Source of the DNA: Chloroflexota bacterium
GTDB taxonomy: Bacteria; Chloroflexota; Chloroflexia; Thermomicrobiales; UBA6265
Direction: 5' to 3'
DNA length: 6,080 bases
Assembly (NCBI GenBank): GCA_023424355.1
Contig: JAFAEA010000091.1
Coordinates: forward strand, 1-6,080
Shown: positions 4,574 through 6,080 of the stretch, one piece after another
Layout of the letters: every line of letters starts with the position of its first letter
Position numbering within the stretch: the stretch's first letter is position 1
Position numbers and translations under genes: made by a program
The notes under the pieces: generated by a model
What the model was told of the DNA's origin: nothing
Seen by the model: the letters and a program-made list of their open reading frames with translations, nothing else
The model's database searches: none

Positions 4574-5209
4574 ATGACGTTTACCGATTCCGACTATTGG
4601 AACATGATTCACGCGGAGCGCTCACGCGTGGCAAACATGCTGGAAGGTCTCAGTGAGGGCGACTGGCGTGCAACGTCACTCAGTTCAGATTGGGCAGTCG
4701 AGCAGGTCGTTGCTCACCTTACTGCAGCCGCAAATACAACACTGGTCAGCTGGCTTTTCAGTATGCTTCGCGCGGGGTTCAAACCGGAAAAGCACAATCA
4801 ACGCCAGCTTTCTAAGTACCTCGGAGATAACCCGGCGGACACGCTGGAGATGTTCCGAGAATCGATGGCAAACACGAAGGCACCAACGAAGGATTACTGC
4901 GCCTGGCTCGGCGAAGTGATTGTGCATGGTCAGGATATCGCGCGTCCGTTGGAGATCCGATTGAATCCGGACCCCATGGCGGTTGAGCAGGTTGCCAAAT
5001 TCTATGCAGCAAAGGACTTTGCGGTGAATAGCAAGAGCATGGCAAGCGGACTACGGCTGGTAGTAGCCGACTCTGACTTTACAATCGGAGAAGGCCCGTT
5101 GGTACAAGCACCACTGCTGGAGCTTGTCATGGCTATGGCCGGTCGGCCAGTGGATCTGCAGGAGTTCGAAGGCGATGGCGTAGAGGAACTCGGCAACCGG
5201 CTCACCTAG
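4574..5209 (+). CDS. DinB/MDMPI-fold protein, maleylpyruvate-isomerase-like (TIGR03083 type)
   Basis: 211 residues, a four-helix-bundle metalloprotein of the DinB/mycothiol-dependent maleylpyruvate isomerase superfamily. Family marks: W40-A-V-E-Q-V-V-A-H48-L for the first metal ligand, then L-G-E114-V-I-V-H118-G-Q-D121-I-A-R-P-L for the other two (E-x3-H), and a C-terminal part (GLRLVVADSDFTIGEGP, then LLELVMAMAGRP) typical of the group, where LVM(A)-x-x-GR-P-x-x-L closes the protein. The likely metal triad is H48, E114 and H118. Members transfer or isomerise using a low-molecular-weight thiol or have no known substrate. The ATG at 4574 has only a weak GAGAG at 11 nt; a TTG at 4556 behind GGAG is an alternative start adding six residues. 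The DUF1801 gene follows after 20 bp, probably in the same transcript. No substrate can be named. Confidence 0.85.
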   Translation: MTFTDSDYWNMIHAERSRVANMLEGLSEGDWRATSLSSDWAVEQVVAHLTAAANTTLVSWLFSMLRAGFKPEKHNQRQLSKYLGDNPADTLEMFRESMANTKAPTKDYCAWLGEVIVHGQDIARPLEIRLNPDPMAVEQVAKFYAAKDFAVNSKSMASGLRLVVADSDFTIGEGPLVQAPLLELVMAMAGRPVDLQEFEGDGVEELGNRLT

Positions 5210-5229
5210 AGTTCTGGGGAAAGTTATCG

Positions 5230-5661
5230 ATGCGAATATCTGAAAATACTGTGGATTCCTGGCTGGAATCTCTCGATGATGAACGAGCCGATGATGTGCG
5301 TGCACTCGATGCCATCATCCGGGAGGCGATTCCGAGCTCACGGGTGTTGTGGGTCGGGAAGTTTTGGGGCGGAACCGATCAAACCGTCATCGGCTATGGC
5401 GATCTGTATCAACCGCGGCCAAAAGGCGAAGTGGTTCACTGGTTCATCGCCGGACTCGCATTGCAGAAACAGCACATCAGCATCTACGTAAATGCCGTGA
5501 AAGATAGCAAGTACATCGGCCAGGCATACGGTAAGCAGCTGGGCAAGGTGAAATTGGGATCGGCCAGCATTGGTTTCAAAAAGCTGGCCGATCTTGATGT
5601 GGATATCCTACGTCAAATGCTGGAAGAAGCGAACGAGCTTGCCTCTCAAGCTCCGCAGTAG
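5230..5661 (+). CDS. DUF1801 (YdhG-like) domain protein
   Basis: 143 residues covering one DUF1801 domain. Recognisable pieces are the N-terminal helix VDSWLESLDDERADDVRALDAIIREAIP (8-35), VLWVGKFWGG (39-48), GYGDLY (55-60), the strand pair HWFIAGLALQKQHISIYVNA (70-89) and the closing KVKLGSASIGFKKLADLDVDILRQML (106-131), the family's K-x-C/A-I-x-F-K-x-L-x-D-L signature with Ala-Ser instead of the common Cys. The biochemical function of the family is unknown; members often sit beside ArsR, SRPBCC and DinB-like genes, as here. GGGGA 9 nt upstream of ATG supports the start. The 20-bp gap after the DinB-like gene suggests an operon. It converges on the PPOX gene with only 19 bp between stops and no evident terminator hairpin. 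It is probably cytoplasmic, with no signal or membrane segment. Confidence 0.85.
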   Translation: MRISENTVDSWLESLDDERADDVRALDAIIREAIPSSRVLWVGKFWGGTDQTVIGYGDLYQPRPKGEVVHWFIAGLALQKQHISIYVNAVKDSKYIGQAYGKQLGKVKLGSASIGFKKLADLDVDILRQMLEEANELASQAPQ

Positions 5662-5680
5662 TTACTTCGATCAGACCTAA

Positions 5681-6080
5681 CTATTCAAACCGGTATCTGG
5701 CCTGAACCGTGTTTTCACCTCGGGTGAACACGTGCACCACAGCCGGGGCCATTCGGAATACGAGCGCCCGATTATCGTGCGCATTAAGCAGAGCGCCATC
5801 TGTGACGGTGAAATGGAAGAACTCCGGGTACTTGCCGTGCAATCCTTCGGCGAGGTTCTCCAGCGATGCCTTATCGGTCACTTTCTCGAACTCACCGCGC
5901 GCGATCACATCCATGCCGGTCATGAACTCATTGCTACCGATATGCAGAGATGCCTTCGGGCTTGCGTTCAGGTTCTTCACCTTCTGCTCCATCTCGCCAG
6001 TGCAGAAAACGAATCCATCATCGGTCCAGATTCCTGCAACAGGGACGGTGTGGGGCGATCCATCCTCCATGACGGTTGTC
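5681..6080 (-). CDS. PPOX-fold flavin/F420-binding oxidoreductase, N-terminus cut by window edge
   Basis: A pyridoxamine-5'-phosphate-oxidase-like split-barrel protein. An internal ATG at 6070 is unlikely to be the start: the frame stays open to the window edge and the preceding TTV continues the normal family strand, x-T-T-V-x-E-D-G-S-P-H-T-V-P-V-A-G-I-W. Then come DDGFVFCTG, EQKVKNLNASPKASLHI (the K-x-x-N-L cofactor-phosphate region followed by P-x-x-x-L), a MDVIARGEFEKVTD strand, RALVFRMAPAVVHVFT and the terminal ARYRFE, close to the T-R-W/Y-R-F ending common in PPOX-class F420/FMN proteins. The family reduces varied substrates with FMN or F420; the substrate is unknown and F420 is inferred. 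About the first 10-20 residues are probably missing. It is convergent with the DUF1801 gene; upstream neighbours are outside the window. Confidence 0.85.
   Translation of the reverse strand, partial: TTVMEDGSPHTVPVAGIWTDDGFVFCTGEMEQKVKNLNASPKASLHIGSNEFMTGMDVIARGEFEKVTDKASLENLAEGLHGKYPEFFHFTVTDGALLNAHDNRALVFRMAPAVVHVFTRGENTVQARYRFE

Noticed and set aside
1..6080. CRISPR arrays, tRNA or rRNA genes, insertion sequences, phage or defence islands
   Set aside because: No regularly spaced direct repeats, no tRNA-like cloverleaf, and no transposase or integrase frames were seen; the partial PIN protein alone does not make a defence locus.

Overview
This is a bacterial chromosomal window of moderately high GC (mid-50s percent by eye), densely packed with short, independently oriented one- and two-gene units. 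Paralogue-rich families predominate: ArsR/SRPBCC pairs, an F420-type luciferase-like oxidoreductase, an Asp-box propeller with a MoaD-like partner, a DinB/maleylpyruvate-isomerase-like protein, DUF1801 and a PPOX-fold oxidoreductase. This mix is typical of Chloroflexota (Thermomicrobia-like) or Actinobacteria. I lean towards Chloroflexota on gene content alone; no rRNA or marker gene is present to settle it. No mobile element, CRISPR array, tRNA or rRNA was seen.

Layout. (1) 2-232 (+) is the C-terminal end of a PIN-domain protein, closed by a perfect bidirectional terminator hairpin (267-308). (2) 333-1045 (-) is a two-gene operon: an ArsR-type repressor (GTG start, strong Shine-Dalgarno) overlaps an SRPBCC/AHSA1-like gene by ATGA. 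Its promoter is unusually readable: a perfect TTGACA and a TATTAT box flank an 18-bp palindrome, and a second copy of the palindrome lies at the expected transcription start. (3) 1236-1988 (+), divergent from that operon, is a single gene in which an ArsR domain is fused to an SRPBCC domain, so the split and fused forms of one regulatory architecture lie head to head. (4) A second bidirectional hairpin (1994-2024) separates it from a convergent LLM-class oxidoreductase gene (2036-2896, -). (5) 3047-4461 (+) is an Asp-box beta-propeller gene coupled by an ATGA overlap to a MoaD/ThiS-like beta-grasp gene whose product ends in Gly-Gly-Ala-Ala. (6) 4574-5661 (+) holds a DinB/MDMPI-fold protein and a DUF1801 protein, probably co-transcribed. 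(7) 5681-6080 (-) is a PPOX-family protein whose N-terminus is cut by the window edge.

How the genes relate. The ArsR/SRPBCC block is very probably an autoregulated ligand-responsive switch: the wHTH protein represses its own promoter and the SRPBCC partner is likely to bind a hydrophobic ligand. The ligand is unknown. The propeller/MoaD-like pair looks like a conserved functional couple without an established role. The LLM and PPOX proteins suggest a cell using flavin or deazaflavin (F420) cofactors. The points most worth following are the operator-in-spacer promoter, the split/fused ArsR-SRPBCC pair, and the GG-AA tail of the MoaD-like protein.
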